A stretch of DNA of 64,000 nt from Balaenoptera acutorostrata (Eukaryota; Chordata; Mammalia; Artiodactyla; Balaenopteridae). Positions within the stretch are counted from its first letter, which is position 1. Every line of letters starts with the position of its first letter. The notes under the pieces are model-generated. The model had not been told where the DNA came from. It ran no database searches and worked only from the letters and a program-made list of their open reading frames with translations. The DNA lies in assembly GCF_949987535.1 (NCBI RefSeq), contig NC_080078.1:54462207-54526206 (forward strand), read 5' to 3'. This document shows positions 23,500 through 35,215 of this stretch, in pieces. Position numbers and translations under genes: made by a program.

Positions 23500-23700
23500 A
23501 TGGCGGGGTTCATTTTTCAGACAATGTGGGATGATGTTCAAGACTCGACACATAATCAACAGCAAGACTGGCGCCCTGTTCAACAGAGTGGAAATATTCA
23601 CTTTGAAAAGGGATATCATAAACCAGAATATGAGAAGCACATTAAAGCTTACGTCTATAAAACACAACCTCTGCCCCCAAAGCTGACATTTGACCTGTAA
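23500..23700 (+). other. Unassigned 66-codon open frame
   Basis: ATG at 23500 in a good Kozak setting (GCC before, G after) opens a 66-residue hydrophilic frame ending at TAA 23698-23700. The composition is aromatic- and His/Lys-rich toward the C terminus with a Pro-Pro-Lys near the end. No signal peptide, membrane segment or known domain is seen. The same frame is open upstream for at least 13 codons. Its composition looks more protein-like than neighbouring chance frames, but I do not recognise a family. It could be a processed fragment of an unknown gene, a lone exon, or chance. Confidence 0.2.
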
Positions 23701-24344
23701 TACTTGTGTATGAAAAATTATTTTCTGCAGCCTAAATGCACATTTCAAAAATTGATCTGAGGAGAATTGGTGAACTTTTTCATACAGGGATAGAATTTCA
23801 GAAAACCATGCTTCTCTCTGAGTTTAGTTTCATTTGCTCTCACGAGTAAAGCTTAAGAACTAGGATGTTAGGTCCAAAAAGGAGTTATATTCCCTGTGAC
23901 ATTTATCTTCATTCTAAGAGAGTTGGCTTATGTAATTGTCCTCCATTTTCAGATGGCAGTGAAGTCAACCCTACTGGACTCCTCTTTTTAACTTCTATTG
24001 TTTTCCATAATTCTTGCTCATCACTTAAAATACATTAAAAGTTGGTCTATTGGAGAGGAAACTCATACTTTTATTTTCATCTTATTGGTGCTTTTTATTA
24101 TCATTCTAAATGGAATTCTGTTACATTTTAGAATTAGATAGACTAACTTAAATAATGGGAAGCTCTTTTTCCCTAGGGATCCTGAATGCAGTTGTATGAT
24201 TAAGTATTAAGCAAATTTGCAGGCTATCTTGTCATATGTCTGTTGTGTCGATCATAGCATGGCAGGAATAAAAATGGTTATGAAAAATGATGCCTTGAAT
24301 TGAATTGAAGGTGCTTCTCTTTTAGATGCAGGGCCTTGAACATT

Positions 24345-24455
24345 TTGCTTTGTCTCAGGAATTCCCAATTTTCTAGTGTGTAAAATGGGAGTAATAACCC
24401 CCAACTACTGCCGAGTCCTTTTGAGAGCATCAAGTACTTCAGACAGAAGTACTTG
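24345..24455 (+). mobile_element. Probable MIR fragment
   Basis: The block AGTGTGTAAAATGGGAGTAA with the following AACCCCCAACTA resembles the middle of MIR (CTGTAAAATGGG). The rest is too diverged to trace. Confidence 0.5.
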
Positions 24456-24984
24456 AACTTTAACTAGTCACACAGGCAGTATCCTTATGTAAGTGTAGAA
24501 GGTTGTGAAGAATAAAAATGGAGACAGGAATTTTGCTGGTTTCTGGTGTTACTAATGCTGCTCTGTGGGCAGGAAGGAGTGCACAGGTGTTGATCTGTGG
24601 TGTTGAAGCTGATAATAAGAGTGGCTGGTCCAGGTATCTTTAGCCTCACCAGTGTGGCCCAGCCTCCCACCGCCAAGGCTTTCTCTGCTGGGGTCTGAGC
24701 ACTGTGTGCCCAATTCAGACTCTGTGGTCCTGAGGTGCTGGAAATTAGTATGCCTCCCTGCACCCCTCAATGAAAGATTCACAATAATTGGTGAATAAAG
24801 GCACTAGCTCCTTGACCCCTTGTGTGGGATACTTCTGAGGTGCATGTTCTACGTTGTCTCTTGGTTTCCTGGCAGCTGGATGAAGCTCCAGACCCCCTAA
24901 AAATGACAAGAGGCTTCCATTGTCCCTCTGAGCCCTGCAGGCTGAAACCCCTCCTCTGCCTCTGAGCCTTTGCCAGCTTCCTTC
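24456..24984. other. GC-richer unique stretch, no gene seen
   Basis: About 530 bp with higher GC than its surroundings. Two overlapping minus-strand frames (24485-24763, 24552-24782) have low-complexity Ser/Thr/Pro content and no domain. Confidence 0.45.
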
Positions 24985-25350
24985 CAGCCCTTGTGGATCT
25001 CTTTCAATTCCTGAAACACACTCAGCCTGGGCCTTTGCCCATGCTGTTTCCCCTCACCAGGCTACCCTCTACACTTTATCGCCTACTCATTTTTCTATCA
25101 GTTCAAAAATTTATTTTTCATGGAAGATTGACATTCCTGCCTAGACTGGTTTCCACTTTTATACACTTCTTATCCTTTAATCTTCATAGTGTTGATTTAG
25201 TTTGTAATTATATACATGTGGGGATATTTGACTGTCTCCCCATAAGGAATGTAGAACTCTAAGAGGACAAAGAATGTATCTACTTTACTCACTAATTTTT
25301 CCTTAACTCCTGGCAGAGTGCTTGCTGACTGTTTATTGGATGAATGAGTG
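24985..25350 (+). mobile_element. L2 LINE 3' end
   Basis: GGGCCTTTGCCCATGCTG, then TCATGGAAGATTGACATTCC, GGAATGTAGAACTCTAAGAG, GGCAGAGTGCTTGCTGACTG and TTATTGGATGAATGAGTG follow the terminal L2 consensus. Plus strand. Confidence 0.82.
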
Positions 25351-26199
25351 TTATAACCAATATAAACACATTCTATGTGAATAACTGTATTTATTTATTT
25401 TTAGCACAACTTCTGCTTCTAGAAGTTTCACTTTAGCGGCCCTTACCTTTAGAACAAAAGATTCCTGGGGCTAAAATTCTCTTACACCCACCATGAAAGA
25501 AGTGGACCTCTGTGTGGTCAGAACTTTTTCTAGGGTAGAGGAGACTAGGCCAGTTGAGAACAGTGGACATAAGGGCTGTTATGGCAGCTGTGATGGGCAG
25601 GTGGCAGTAAGGTGGGAAAGAAGCAACCCAGATAGCTGTTGCCAGTGAAGGCTTGAGTCTGTGGGTCAGCGTGTGAAGTGTCCTGGGGCTGGGGCTGAAC
25701 ACTGGAAACCCAAATCCTCCATTTTGCTGACTGGCTTCAGGTGTTTTCTCCTAGGGGTTCAGTTTCCCTTTGTGACCCCCATCCCAGAATTGCTCATTGC
25801 ACATTTTAACCCATGTATCAGCATTTACCTGTATCAGAAATGTATCTTAGCGTTTCCTTGGTCCAGTGGACTCTCTCCTGGCATGGTTTAGTCTATGGGT
25901 ATAGATTATGATTAATGTAAATTGTTATTTAAAAAAAAAAAAGAATGGATATCAGAATGTTCTAATATTCTCATGGAATATCGAAATTCTAAATAAAATT
26001 ATTCAGTCTGAAATGTGAATCAAAATAGATGATAAATAAATGAAATTTTAAAATTTATACCAAATTCTCATGGGAGGTGTATTTAGAAACTCTTGGAATG
26101 GAAAATGTGTAAATTCCATCAGTTCACCCTTCCAGGTCCCATGGAGGAAGACAGCTTCTTGTGAAACTGTAATGCAAAGGAGAGGGAGCACGCATCTCC
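25351..26199. other. Unique sequence, no gene seen
   Basis: Open frames at 25433-25702 (minus) and 25661-25891 (plus) overlap without recognisable domains. A poly(A) tract lies at 25931-25942. Confidence 0.5.
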
Positions 26200-26213
26200 C
26201 TCATTGTATTTCT

Positions 26214-26340
26214 TTCCTTTTTTTTCTTTTTTCTTTTGGCTGTGCAGCTTGCGCAATCTCAGTTTCCCAACCAGGGATTGAACCTGGACCACAGCAGTGA
26301 AAGCCCGGAATCCTAAGCACTAGACCACCAGGGAACTCCC
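26214..26340 (-). mobile_element. Short tRNA-derived SINE (CHR-1-like head)
   Basis: About 127 bp, minus strand. The complement begins GGGAGTTCCCTGGTGGTCTA, contains a B-box-like GGTTCAATCCC, and ends in an AAAAGAAAA tail. A perfect 14-bp duplication, CTCATTGTATTTCT, flanks it at 26200-26213 and 26341-26354. It is shorter and differs in the body from the CHR copies at 0.36 and 2.9 kb. Confidence 0.92.
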
Positions 26341-26354
26341 CTCATTGTATTTCT

Positions 26355-27955
26355 ATATGCCAAATTTGTCCTGGAAAAAAATCCACTCAACTATGAGAAT
26401 AACACAATCAAGCTTCAGCAACCCTTGTCCCAGGAATCTCCAGATATCTGGAACAGAATACAAAATTGTTTCCTATTCCTATTTTTCTGTTTTGCTTGCA
26501 CAATGACTTGGTTATTGATTTTATTTTGCGTGTGTTGACATCATCCTTGTGTTCTAAGCAGTTGTCTCTGGTCAGCTGCGTCAAGTAAGGGAATCACTCT
26601 GCCATCTTGGTAGTCAGAAATGCTGGGGAGGTTTACGATGAGCCCTAGGGGAAGGACTCAAATGTACAGAGAAATTGCTGTAATATCAGTGGGGAGGATA
26701 CCTGTTGGTTTTGTTTTTCTCTTTTTTTCCTAGAGCAAAATGAACCTTAGGGGAATGGAACACCTGGTGAAATGTTTGCTCAAATTCATTTAGCAATATC
26801 TTTTTTCATTCCTGTAGGGGAATTAGCAGAGTGCTAAAGGTTTTAAAGAATTCAGATGAAAAGCCATCTGTTCTCTGGGCTTTGTTCAATCTCAATTTAA
26901 GGATGGCTTTGGAGATTTCCTATTCCCTAATTAATTCCTCTAGATGAGCTTGTGGGGTTGGCTCAATTTATTTTTTGAAAGATGGAAAAAAATGCTTCCA
27001 TCAATTAGTCCTTTGTTACGTTGTGACTGAGATGGAAATAGCTTTTTGCCAAGTGGAGCAAGGAGCTGAGAGATGCCTGTGTGTGCAGTGGCCAGGTGGC
27101 CTTTGTCAGGAGGCCTGGCTTTGATGTAAGTACCGTTCTCTGGGCCTTTCAGATAATTGGTGAGAAAGCACCCAGCCTGGCAGGAATCTGAGTAATATTT
27201 AGCCTGAAGCACAAAGGCAGGGAAACCAAAGCAGTGAATAGGAGTCATATTTTAAAGAGCATAATTGTTTGAACAATTTTTTGTATTACCATGTGTAATG
27301 TGTTCTAGTTGAAGGCTCCCTGAGTCCTGTTTTCTGGGACTGAGTTTTCTGCGCAGACAAGCACTAGGAGGCCAGCTGGAGGGCTGAGAGGGGAGAGGGA
27401 AGGGAAGAGAGAGGGTAAACTCACCGCCCCAGCATCAGCAGCAGGCATACATGTCTCCTGGTGCCCTCATTGAGTCTGGGGCAGTGACCTATGATTTGGC
27501 AGGGACTGACTTCTGACTTTGCAAGAGAGATTTTGACCCTTGGGCCATGGAGATTTGCATATTACATGATTAGGCCCTGACATGATCAAGGACCAGGATA
27601 TGATGGTAAAATGAACGACAGGAACTTAGTGCCAACTTTCTCCTGCCAGCTCAGGTCTTGTGATTGGGGGTGGAGGGAGCCACAAGCCCCTGCTCTGGCA
27701 CAATCAGGAAGCTGGGTTCCAAGACCTGTCACTGTAGCTGGATTACATGCTGAGCTAGCAGCATGGTTAGCCACGTGGGTGTTCTTCATTGGGAAAGCAT
27801 AGACCCCTCCCCTGGCAGGACTGAGGATGAAAGGAAGAAGCTTGGGGTCCAAGCCTTGCTGTTACCCAGTATTGATTGGCTAAAACCCTGACCATAGCAG
27901 GTCTCCCACAGAGCACTGCAGAAGGAAAAATACTTTTATGAGAGACCAGACTGCA
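26355..27955. other. Unique sequence, partly GC-rich, no gene confirmed
   Basis: Between about 27330 and 27900 base composition rises and long overlapping open frames appear on both strands (27586-27852 minus, 27611-27802 plus). An octamer ATTTGCAT lies at 27553-27560. This could be an unidentified LTR or a regulatory stretch; I cannot decide from sequence alone. Confidence 0.4.
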
Positions 27956-27959
27956 GGGG

Positions 27960-28125
27960 TCAGTCTTGGACAAGTTAACCTTTATCTCTCAATTATTACC
28001 TTATTAGGTCCTAAATTTCCTCTTTTTAAAAATGGCACCTTTTTCTATAAATGTTGGGAAGAGTAAATCAAATAATGTTTTTAACACCACTGGCACAGTT
28101 CTTGGCAGATAATAAGAATTATTTT
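27960..28125 (+). mobile_element. Probable MIR 3' half
   Basis: GGACAAGTTAACCTTTATCTC, then CCTCTTTTTAAAAATGGCAC and GTAAATCAAATAATG followed by CTGGCACAGTTCTTGGCAG follow the order of the MIR core and 3' end. Plus strand, heavily decayed. Confidence 0.6.
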
Positions 28126-28654
28126 ATATCATCTTTATTATTTTTCTATGATAAATCATACAAAATTATTGAGGACTTTCTTACAATATTTAATAAAATA
28201 ATATTTTCTTCAAGCACCAACTACACTATATTGACCTTCTCTTTTCCATCTCAGGGACCAACTTCCTGAGTAGTATATTTGGGCTCTATCTGTATTATCC
28301 TGTTCCTTATCAGTTTCCTATGTATGTTCTGATCTGTTAACTAAATTGCAAAAGTCATATCATAATTCTCATGTGTCCCATGGTCCTGCTGCCATACCTT
28401 GGTCTAGACTAGAGAGCAAAGAAGCTCAACAAATATGTATTAATAATTAAGATAGTTATAAATCCTTTAAAATAGATTCCTTGAAGCAAAGCCAATGAGA
28501 TATTCTGCTACACTTCTTTGTTATATCTCATTTGGTTTTGAGATATGTATGTTTTATATCTCATTTGGGTTTTAGCTCATATGACCACACCTAGTTTGTA
28601 ACATTTTCACAAATATCTTTCTTATTAAAGTTAAATATAAATAGAGTGTCATGC

Positions 28655-29010
28655 AAATACCATATGATATCACTTATATGTGGAATCTAAAATATGACAC
28701 AAATGAACTTATCTATGAGACAGAAACAGACTCACAGACATAGAGAACAAACTTGTGGTTGCCAAAAGGGAGGGGGGATGGGGAAAGGATGGATTGGAAG
28801 TTTGGGATTAGCAGATGCAAACTATTACATATAGAATTGACAAACAACGAGGTCCTACTGTAAAACACAGGGAACTATAGTCAATATCCTGTGATAAACC
28901 ATAATGGAAAAAAAATATAAAAAAAGAATGTATATGTGTATAACTGAATAACTTTGCTGTATAGCAAAAATTAACACAGCCTTTTAAATCAACTATACTT
29001 CAATAAAAAA
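28655..29010 (+). mobile_element. L1 3' end, cetartiodactyl type
   Basis: Plus-strand L1 terminus: CATATGATATCACTTATATG, AACTTGTGGTTGCCAAAAGG, GGTCCTACTGTAAAACACAG, AACTTTGCTGTATAGCAA, then CTATACTTCAATAAAAAAAT as tail. Flanks TAGAGTGTCATG and TAGTGTCAT (28643 and about 29012) look like a short imperfect duplication. About 355 bp, non-coding. Confidence 0.87.
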
Positions 29011-29493
29011 ATAGTGTCATCTTTAATACTTCTCCACAGATGTATTTAACTTGCCAAACTCAGATTCACATCAATAGTCTCCCCTTCCTTATATTTTCTC
29101 AAGAAATCTAGAAACTGAAAGATGCTGTTGCCAATACTCTTTCCCTTTACCTACATGGGGGAATCCTGTCAATTCACATCAGTGACTCTTCCAGAGACTT
29201 ACTACCCAGGATGCCACTCTCATATCTCAACAGTCCTTTGTCCAGAAAGTGTCCACACTTCTGAGCACAGTATTTCCAAGCCACTACACCCCAAGCTACC
29301 CACGCAGATGTGGGTCTCACAACACCAAGCCCTTCATTCAGTCAGCTGATCTTCAAACTAGTCTCTCTTGTAGCATTTAGTCTAAAGGAACTGATTCACC
29401 TGTTGGCAGTTTACCAAATACTTTCCACATGCATAGCTGTTCATGTCCTCTGTCCTCTATCTCTATCTTCTTTTTTTTTCATTTTACAGATCT

Positions 29494-29536
29494 TTAAAAA
29501 AAATTTTTTTACTGAAGCATAGTTGATGTACACTCT
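29494..29536 (-). mobile_element. Tiny L1 3' terminus
   Basis: A T-rich run followed by ACTGAAGCATAGTTGATGTA matches only the last 30-40 bp of the lineage L1, in minus orientation. Too short to date. Confidence 0.55.
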
Positions 29537-29539
29537 GTC

Positions 29540-30470
29540 CTTTGTCTTCTAAATAAAACTAGTAATTCTAAAATCCTAATTCTGTCACATTAGCTTAGCT
29601 TACAAATCACTTAATTTTCCTATAACTCCAAGTCCTTTTCTCTAAATTTTGTGTAAATACCTACCTCACTTCTCTTATCTAGAGATGAAATGAGAACACA
29701 CATAAAGATCTCTTAGCTCAGGTATTTACAAATCGTACTTACATGTTCTCCCCTAACCCCTTAACCCTCTCCCTACTGAAATTATTCAAATCTCATCCAG
29801 TGCAAAATATACCACTGTGACTGGAGAGAACACATATAAGCTCTTCCTTTAAAACCTTTATCTTACTCCAGGTATTTACCCTATTCCTGGCTAACTGATA
29901 CAGTTTGCATAAAATCCTTAAATGTTCTTATGCTTTTCTCTCTCTGTACTTGGCTCACCTTCTGTCCTTAGGGGTAGAGAAAGGTTTAGCAAACAAAACT
30001 GAAATATAAAAAGAAATGAGATGTGGAGAGAGAGAGCGGGGAAAGGCGAGAAAGAGAGTGAGAGCTCACACAGCATGGACATCCTGGCAAGTAGAGAGGG
30101 CGGATGGATTTGTTAGTAGGAGTTAGAGCTGGGTGGGAGTAGACAGTGATGGGAGGGAAAGGTGTAATTAAGATGACCAACAGACTCAGTTTGCCTGAGA
30201 CTGAGGGGTTTCTTGGGACAGGAGACATTCAGTGTTAAGTGCAACAAGTTGGTCATCATAGGTGGAGTGGAAGTGCAGTGGGCCAAATTCAGAAACAAGA
30301 AACTCAATCAGAAGGCAAATGTGCTGGTTGTTTTGGAGAGTGGATTCAGAAACTCAAACCACTGGTTGTTAAACCACTGGTTTGACTTGTGGCCAAAGAA
30401 TCATTCTCACCTGAGTGTGAGGAGCAGCCAGAATAACCTCTCAAGCAAAACACAGTGAGGACCCCAGTTC
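29540..30470. other. Unique sequence with GA-rich patch
   Basis: A degenerate (GA)n tract lies at about 30027-30064. A 15-bp unit starting AAACCACTGGTT is repeated at 30356-30370 and 30371-30385. Frames at 29986-30307 (minus) are the complement of GA-rich DNA and show Ser/Pro/Leu bias only. Confidence 0.5.
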
Positions 30471-30474
30471 AAGC

Positions 30475-30905
30475 CCACATTGTTAGGATACTCCCTGCTT
30501 TTCGAAAGTTCTCTTTACACCACTCACTTTTATGAAAGGCCTATATTAGTGTTTGCTTTTGCTAACTAAAAGAAACCCAAAGAGGATTTTCACTTTTACG
30601 AAAAAAGGTAAAAAGTGAAAATAGTGTTTTGCAGCGAGCCTTTAGAGAAGCAGTGGACACCCCAGCAGCAAGAAGGGCACCGCCAAGCTCTGTTCCTGGA
30701 ACTGTACTCAGCACCCCAGCATCAAGCTGCCAGAACTTTGAACTGAGTCTGTGAGCATCTGTGCTTTATCTCAATTTATTTTGTGCATCTGTTAGCAAGA
30801 TGCATCCTAAGGTAATTGATTCTTCATTTTATGCCATTTGGGCTTACACAGTTTTCTTAGGACTGCTCTACTTGGATAGCAGGGAAACCTGTACTCCCTG
30901 TGAGT
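30475..30905 (+). mobile_element. DNA transposon-like relic, family not assigned
   Basis: The left end has CCCTGCTTTTCGAAAGTTC and the right end, on the complement, CCCTGCTATCCAAGTAGAGC, giving a loose terminal inverted repeat. The interior has TTTTCACTTTTACG and AAAGTGAAAA arms and other features I associate with Tc1/mariner or Tigger-type non-autonomous elements. About 430 bp. The orientation is nominal. No transposase seen. Confidence 0.5.
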
Positions 30906-31854
30906 CAATTCCAAGGATGAACTACAAATGGGGCAGCCTTGTCTGATGGGGCCGTGGGTGCTGTTCCTCCTGATTTCTGGTGCTGCTTATGGGAAGCAAC
31001 CAAATTAGCAAATGTCTCCCTCCCCCCACTATCGATTGAGACTTCTTTCTTTACCTTGGGCATCATCACTAAGTCAGGCCTCGCCACAATCACCATTTTC
31101 TTAATACAAAACTACTATGGATATAATGGGAACTGTCTCCAGAGAAAAGTTTTGATCTTCTCTATCCCAAGGCACAGGGAAACAGTGGTGTCTTATGAAC
31201 CTGAAGTCAGGGTTTAAAATCTTCCAAACCATTGGAATGGGATCATTTTCAGCCTGTTTATTTTTTCCATAAATATTATGGTAATTTTTAAAAGGGTTTT
31301 CAAAGTATGTGGTGATGTCATCAAATGAACAACCAGGAAAGCCTAACATTAAAACCCATAGAATGGTCTTGAATTATCATTAGTGCTGGAGGCAGGCCTG
31401 CAGTTTGAACAGTTTGAACTGTTCTCGTTTGTGACCAGTTCTGATACAGTTTTGTTTTATTTTATCTTTTTCAATATTAAAAAGCTGATAGGACAGGGAA
31501 AACCCAGATTATTTTCTCTGAGTTACCGGCCTCATGGCAAGCTATATTAGACAGGCCCTTGTGGTGAAGGGATTAAAATATTACCAGCTTTGTTTTGAAA
31601 CTGTGACACAGAGTATGTTTTTGGAATCTTTCTGTGGTGGTTTGGGCCCTCAACTTGCCTGGTAACCACAGCTTCTGGACTAATCCGACTCACAGTTTGG
31701 GAATTTCCAAAGTGACTATTAACAGGGGCCTTCGTTTATGTAATGCTTTCTGTTCCAGTTCACAGGTGAGCAGACGCTTTCTTTAATCAGCAGGTGAGGG
31801 GAATTTTTTACATTCTACCTCTGGACCGCAGATTTTGGAGGGACTCTCTTAGAC
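30906..31854. other. Unique sequence, no gene confirmed
   Basis: Overlapping frames at 30905-31096 (minus), 30939-31217 (plus) and 31101-31349 (minus) show no recognised domain. Confidence 0.5.
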
Positions 31855-31990
31855 TAGAGCTTCTCCAACAGTAATGTGCACACCAATCATGGAATCTTCT
31901 GGAAAAGTTGTTGAATAATTAAGTCTGGGGTGAGGCATTTCCAACCAGGTGATGATGCTACTACTAGTCCACAAACCATAATCTGCACAG
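31855..31990 (+). mobile_element. MER5A-like hAT MITE fragment
   Basis: CTTCTCCAACAGTAATGTGC at the left, then GTCTGGGGTGAGGCATTTCC and CCAGGTGATGATGCTACTAC and a decayed right end follow MER5A. Internal deletion is likely, since the copy is about 135 bp. Confidence 0.75.
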
Positions 31991-34959
31991 CAAGATCTTA
32001 GAGAAAAGTCAAGTGTGTCCATGGCAACAGGAGAGGACCATGTGCTTTCAGGACACTCAGAGTTTATGAGTCTAATTTGTCCTTGGGCACCAGTATGGCA
32101 ATGTCAAATAGAGTAAACTTCTTTAGCTGCAATAAACTTGCCTGAAGTGATATATTATGTAAAGCTCTCCTGAGATAATTTTTTTCATGGCATTTAACAA
32201 TTCTCTATCCAAGTTTGGTTGCATCTCTTCTCTGTTACTGAGTTTAATTGGGCAGTGTTGCACATTTGATTTCTTCAGTTGTGTTTACTGTTCTTGCTTA
32301 CCACCACTGAGGGATTGGTGATTCCTGACAATGTGCAACGCATGTGCTTTCTGATACTCTACCTAGAGGTGGTGGGTAGGTGCAAGACATCATGCATCCT
32401 CAGATTCAGTGAAACAGATGGCTCTTATTCAAGGAAACTCTTATTCAAAAGGAGTGAACATTTAAATAAGTGTAGTTGTCATTGTGAAGAGCAAGTGAGA
32501 TAAAAATAAAAATGTGAAAAAGTGGAAAAAGTATATCCAAATACAAGGCTAAGGAGTTAAAGACGATGACACTGTTTTTCTTTTATTTCACCTGGCCTCG
32601 TGAATAGAGGGCCACAGGGAATTAGACCTTTGATACCAGACAGAGTCTTAAGGCATAGGAATTGAGTTGTAGGAATGCTGCTGGATCAGAAGCAGAGGAC
32701 TTCAGTTGTAAAGAATTAGAATTTACACACATGAATCTCACTTTATACTGTGTGAAGAAGGTGTGTTTCTGAAAAACTGAATGGAGACTGAACTTTGTCC
32801 AGTTTCTTTGAAAACACTATCATTTTGGAAATCATTTCTCATTTTTCAAGAATTTAGTTCACAGTCATTCCCCACAATTGAGACCTATCAAGTATTAAGT
32901 CAAAAGGAATCTCTTAATGTGATTGTCCCCTAATTCACTGTCGTGGTCAGTGAGGCTTTAAGGCCTGAACGTTTTTCCTCAGTGTGTAATTGATTGGAAG
33001 TCTGCTTCCTAGTAAAGCTTATTGCTACACTTCTGTGCGACTGTTAAACAGAGAACAAATGGACACTCACCAGAGCCTTCTGTTTGCACATAAAATAAAA
33101 GCCTTGAAGTCGTGAGAGCTTTTGTGTTAACCAAAATAGAAACCCAGATGGAACAGGGACCACAAGAATGGTTTAATCGTATATATTAGTTACATGACAA
33201 ACCTATGTGAATGCCTCTGAATATGCATTGATTTTCTATCTTCACACAAAGGTGATCGTTTTCAGCTTTTAAGTGTTTGTCATCCACTCACCAGCCATTT
33301 CTCCCTTTTCCATGACTCCAGCTTCTAGCTGAACAACAAAAGAGTTGAATCATAAAAGAAAAGCCCCAAAAAACTTTTATTTGTTAGAAGGAAATTCTTT
33401 CCATGTGTCCCTGCTCCTTCCTTTGCTAATTTGGGTCATGTGCTTGGCTTTAGTCATCTGTCCCAGGCAGAGAAGGGCCAAGCTCCTCCCCCGCTCACCA
33501 CAGAGAGGTCTGGAGGTCTACAAGTGGTAACTGAAGATTGCTGGACTCACCACATCCTACAGAAAACATAATAGCTGTTTTAGGCTGAGAGCTTCCACTG
33601 GAATTTGAGGCTAAGAGCATAAAATAAGCCCAAAACTCAAAGGTCTGCAGGCAAGGCATGAATTGATTGCAGGGGAGGAGGAAGGACAGGAGGGAAGAAC
33701 AAGAAAGAACCAATATTAAGAGCATAGAGGATGAGCCAGGAGGAAGCAACAGGGCTTTACAATGGAACAACAGAGGCCCCTGTGTTCTTCTCCTGCACAC
33801 CTGGAGATATGGTGGTACCTTCATATTAAGGATGGAAGTCAAGCTATGAGTGCAGATAGCTGCTCCCAAGGATAAAATGGCATGTGTGTTAGATAAACAG
33901 AAGGACTGGACTCTAAAAGTTCAGAATTCACCTAGGTTTGTACGTAACTTGTACATGACAAGCTTCTTTAAAGTTCGAGGGAAATAAAGGATTCCTCTAG
34001 AATTCTGTACTTTGGCTTTAGGAAAACTGGGAAATGTTTTTTGGAAGCCACGCTTACCTCCCCTCAATGATTTATCCCTCTAGACCTTGTGAAACTTTTA
34101 TCACCTGTCTGTGCCACTCACTTGGCAGTAATTCAGAGTGCATGATGATGTACATCATTTGTACTGTTTTCTGGTATTGCTTCTTAGTCCTTGAATTCTT
34201 ATTTGAATTTTGCTCTATTTTATTTATTTTGGTTTTCTCTGTTACTAGGAGAGTTTGTTTTAAAACATGGACACACATTATTTTACATTCTTCTCATTCA
34301 GAGGTGGGCTACATGTCTCCTTCCAGTGAATCTGGGTCGGCTCTGACCGCTTCAATCTACAGAGTATAGCAGAAGTGACGCTGTACTACAAAAAAACACA
34401 GTACTGTAAAACCTCAACTCACTTCCAATGGTGACTCATGAAAGACTCAGCCTTGTTTGCTGGTCAGATTCACTCTTGGGTCCATGAGATACCATATAAG
34501 AAGTGTGACTATCCTCAGAGAACAATGCTGCAGAAACCACGTGTAGATACTCCAGTTAACAGTTCATGCTGAATTCACTATTTAGCTGTTTCAATGTAGA
34601 CACAGATATGTACATGAAGATGCTATCCTGGAAGTGTATCTTCCAACCCCAGCCTTTAAAGCATCCTAGCTAAGGCTCCATACATCACAGAGACCAGCCA
34701 GAGCTGCTACACCTGTCTGTGAACATAATGCAATGGTAGTGTTTTTACAGCACTATGTATTTGTGTAGTTTGCTGTACAGCAATAAATAACTGGAATGCA
34801 AGGGAAGAATTCTTAAAGGCTACATTACCATTGGCTTGAATGTAGTTTAAAACACTAGTGGTAGACTGGAGGGTGAGAGTAGGGGTACCACCAAGATATC
34901 TGTCTCTCTCCCTCTCTCTGTGCATCAGGCAGTGTCTTGTGTGATTGTGTCTCTTTTAT
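31991..34959. other. Unique sequence, no gene seen
   Basis: About 3 kb without recognised repeats. Frames at 32279-32503, 33345-33530 and 34034-34369 (plus) and 33495-33869 (minus) are unassigned; none shows a domain or clean splice context I can defend. Confidence 0.5.
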
Positions 34960-34964
34960 GATCC

Positions 34965-35215
34965 CAGCTTCTGCCAGACAGCCGTTGAAATAGTTTTAGA
35001 AAGTACCTGGAGGTGCCAACTCCTGGTCTATGATAACATCCTCCTCCATTTGACCCTCTGATTCTAGTGGTGGTAGTGGTTTTCTGCTATTGTTAATCTC
35101 TGGGTTGCCCTACTTTCCCCTGATTTGCCTTTCAGTTCCTCCTCTGGACTAATTCTCAATATTAAAATTCTTCTTTTAAACTACCTATTTTCTTGACTGG
35201 GCCCTCACTGATACA
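34965..35215 (+). mobile_element. Probable old LTR-type repeat fragment
   Basis: Segments GGTGGTAGTGGTTTTCTGCT, ATTGTTAATCTCTGGGTTGC and the end CTGGGCCCTCACTGATACAG resemble a common mammalian interspersed repeat whose terminus reads GACCCTGACTGATACA. I cannot name the family with certainty. Confidence 0.45.

Larger units (their letters stand above)
21591..24340. other. Unique sequence with poly(T) tracts, no gene confirmed
   Basis: No repeat family recognised apart from homopolymer tracts at 22173-22192 and 23398-23438. It contains the short unassigned frame at 23500-23700 described separately. Confidence 0.5.

Noticed and set aside
30661..30800. Exon-like stretch with a possible splice donor near 30811
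   Set aside because: It lies inside the inverted-repeat DNA transposon-like relic, and no acceptor or reading frame supports an exon.
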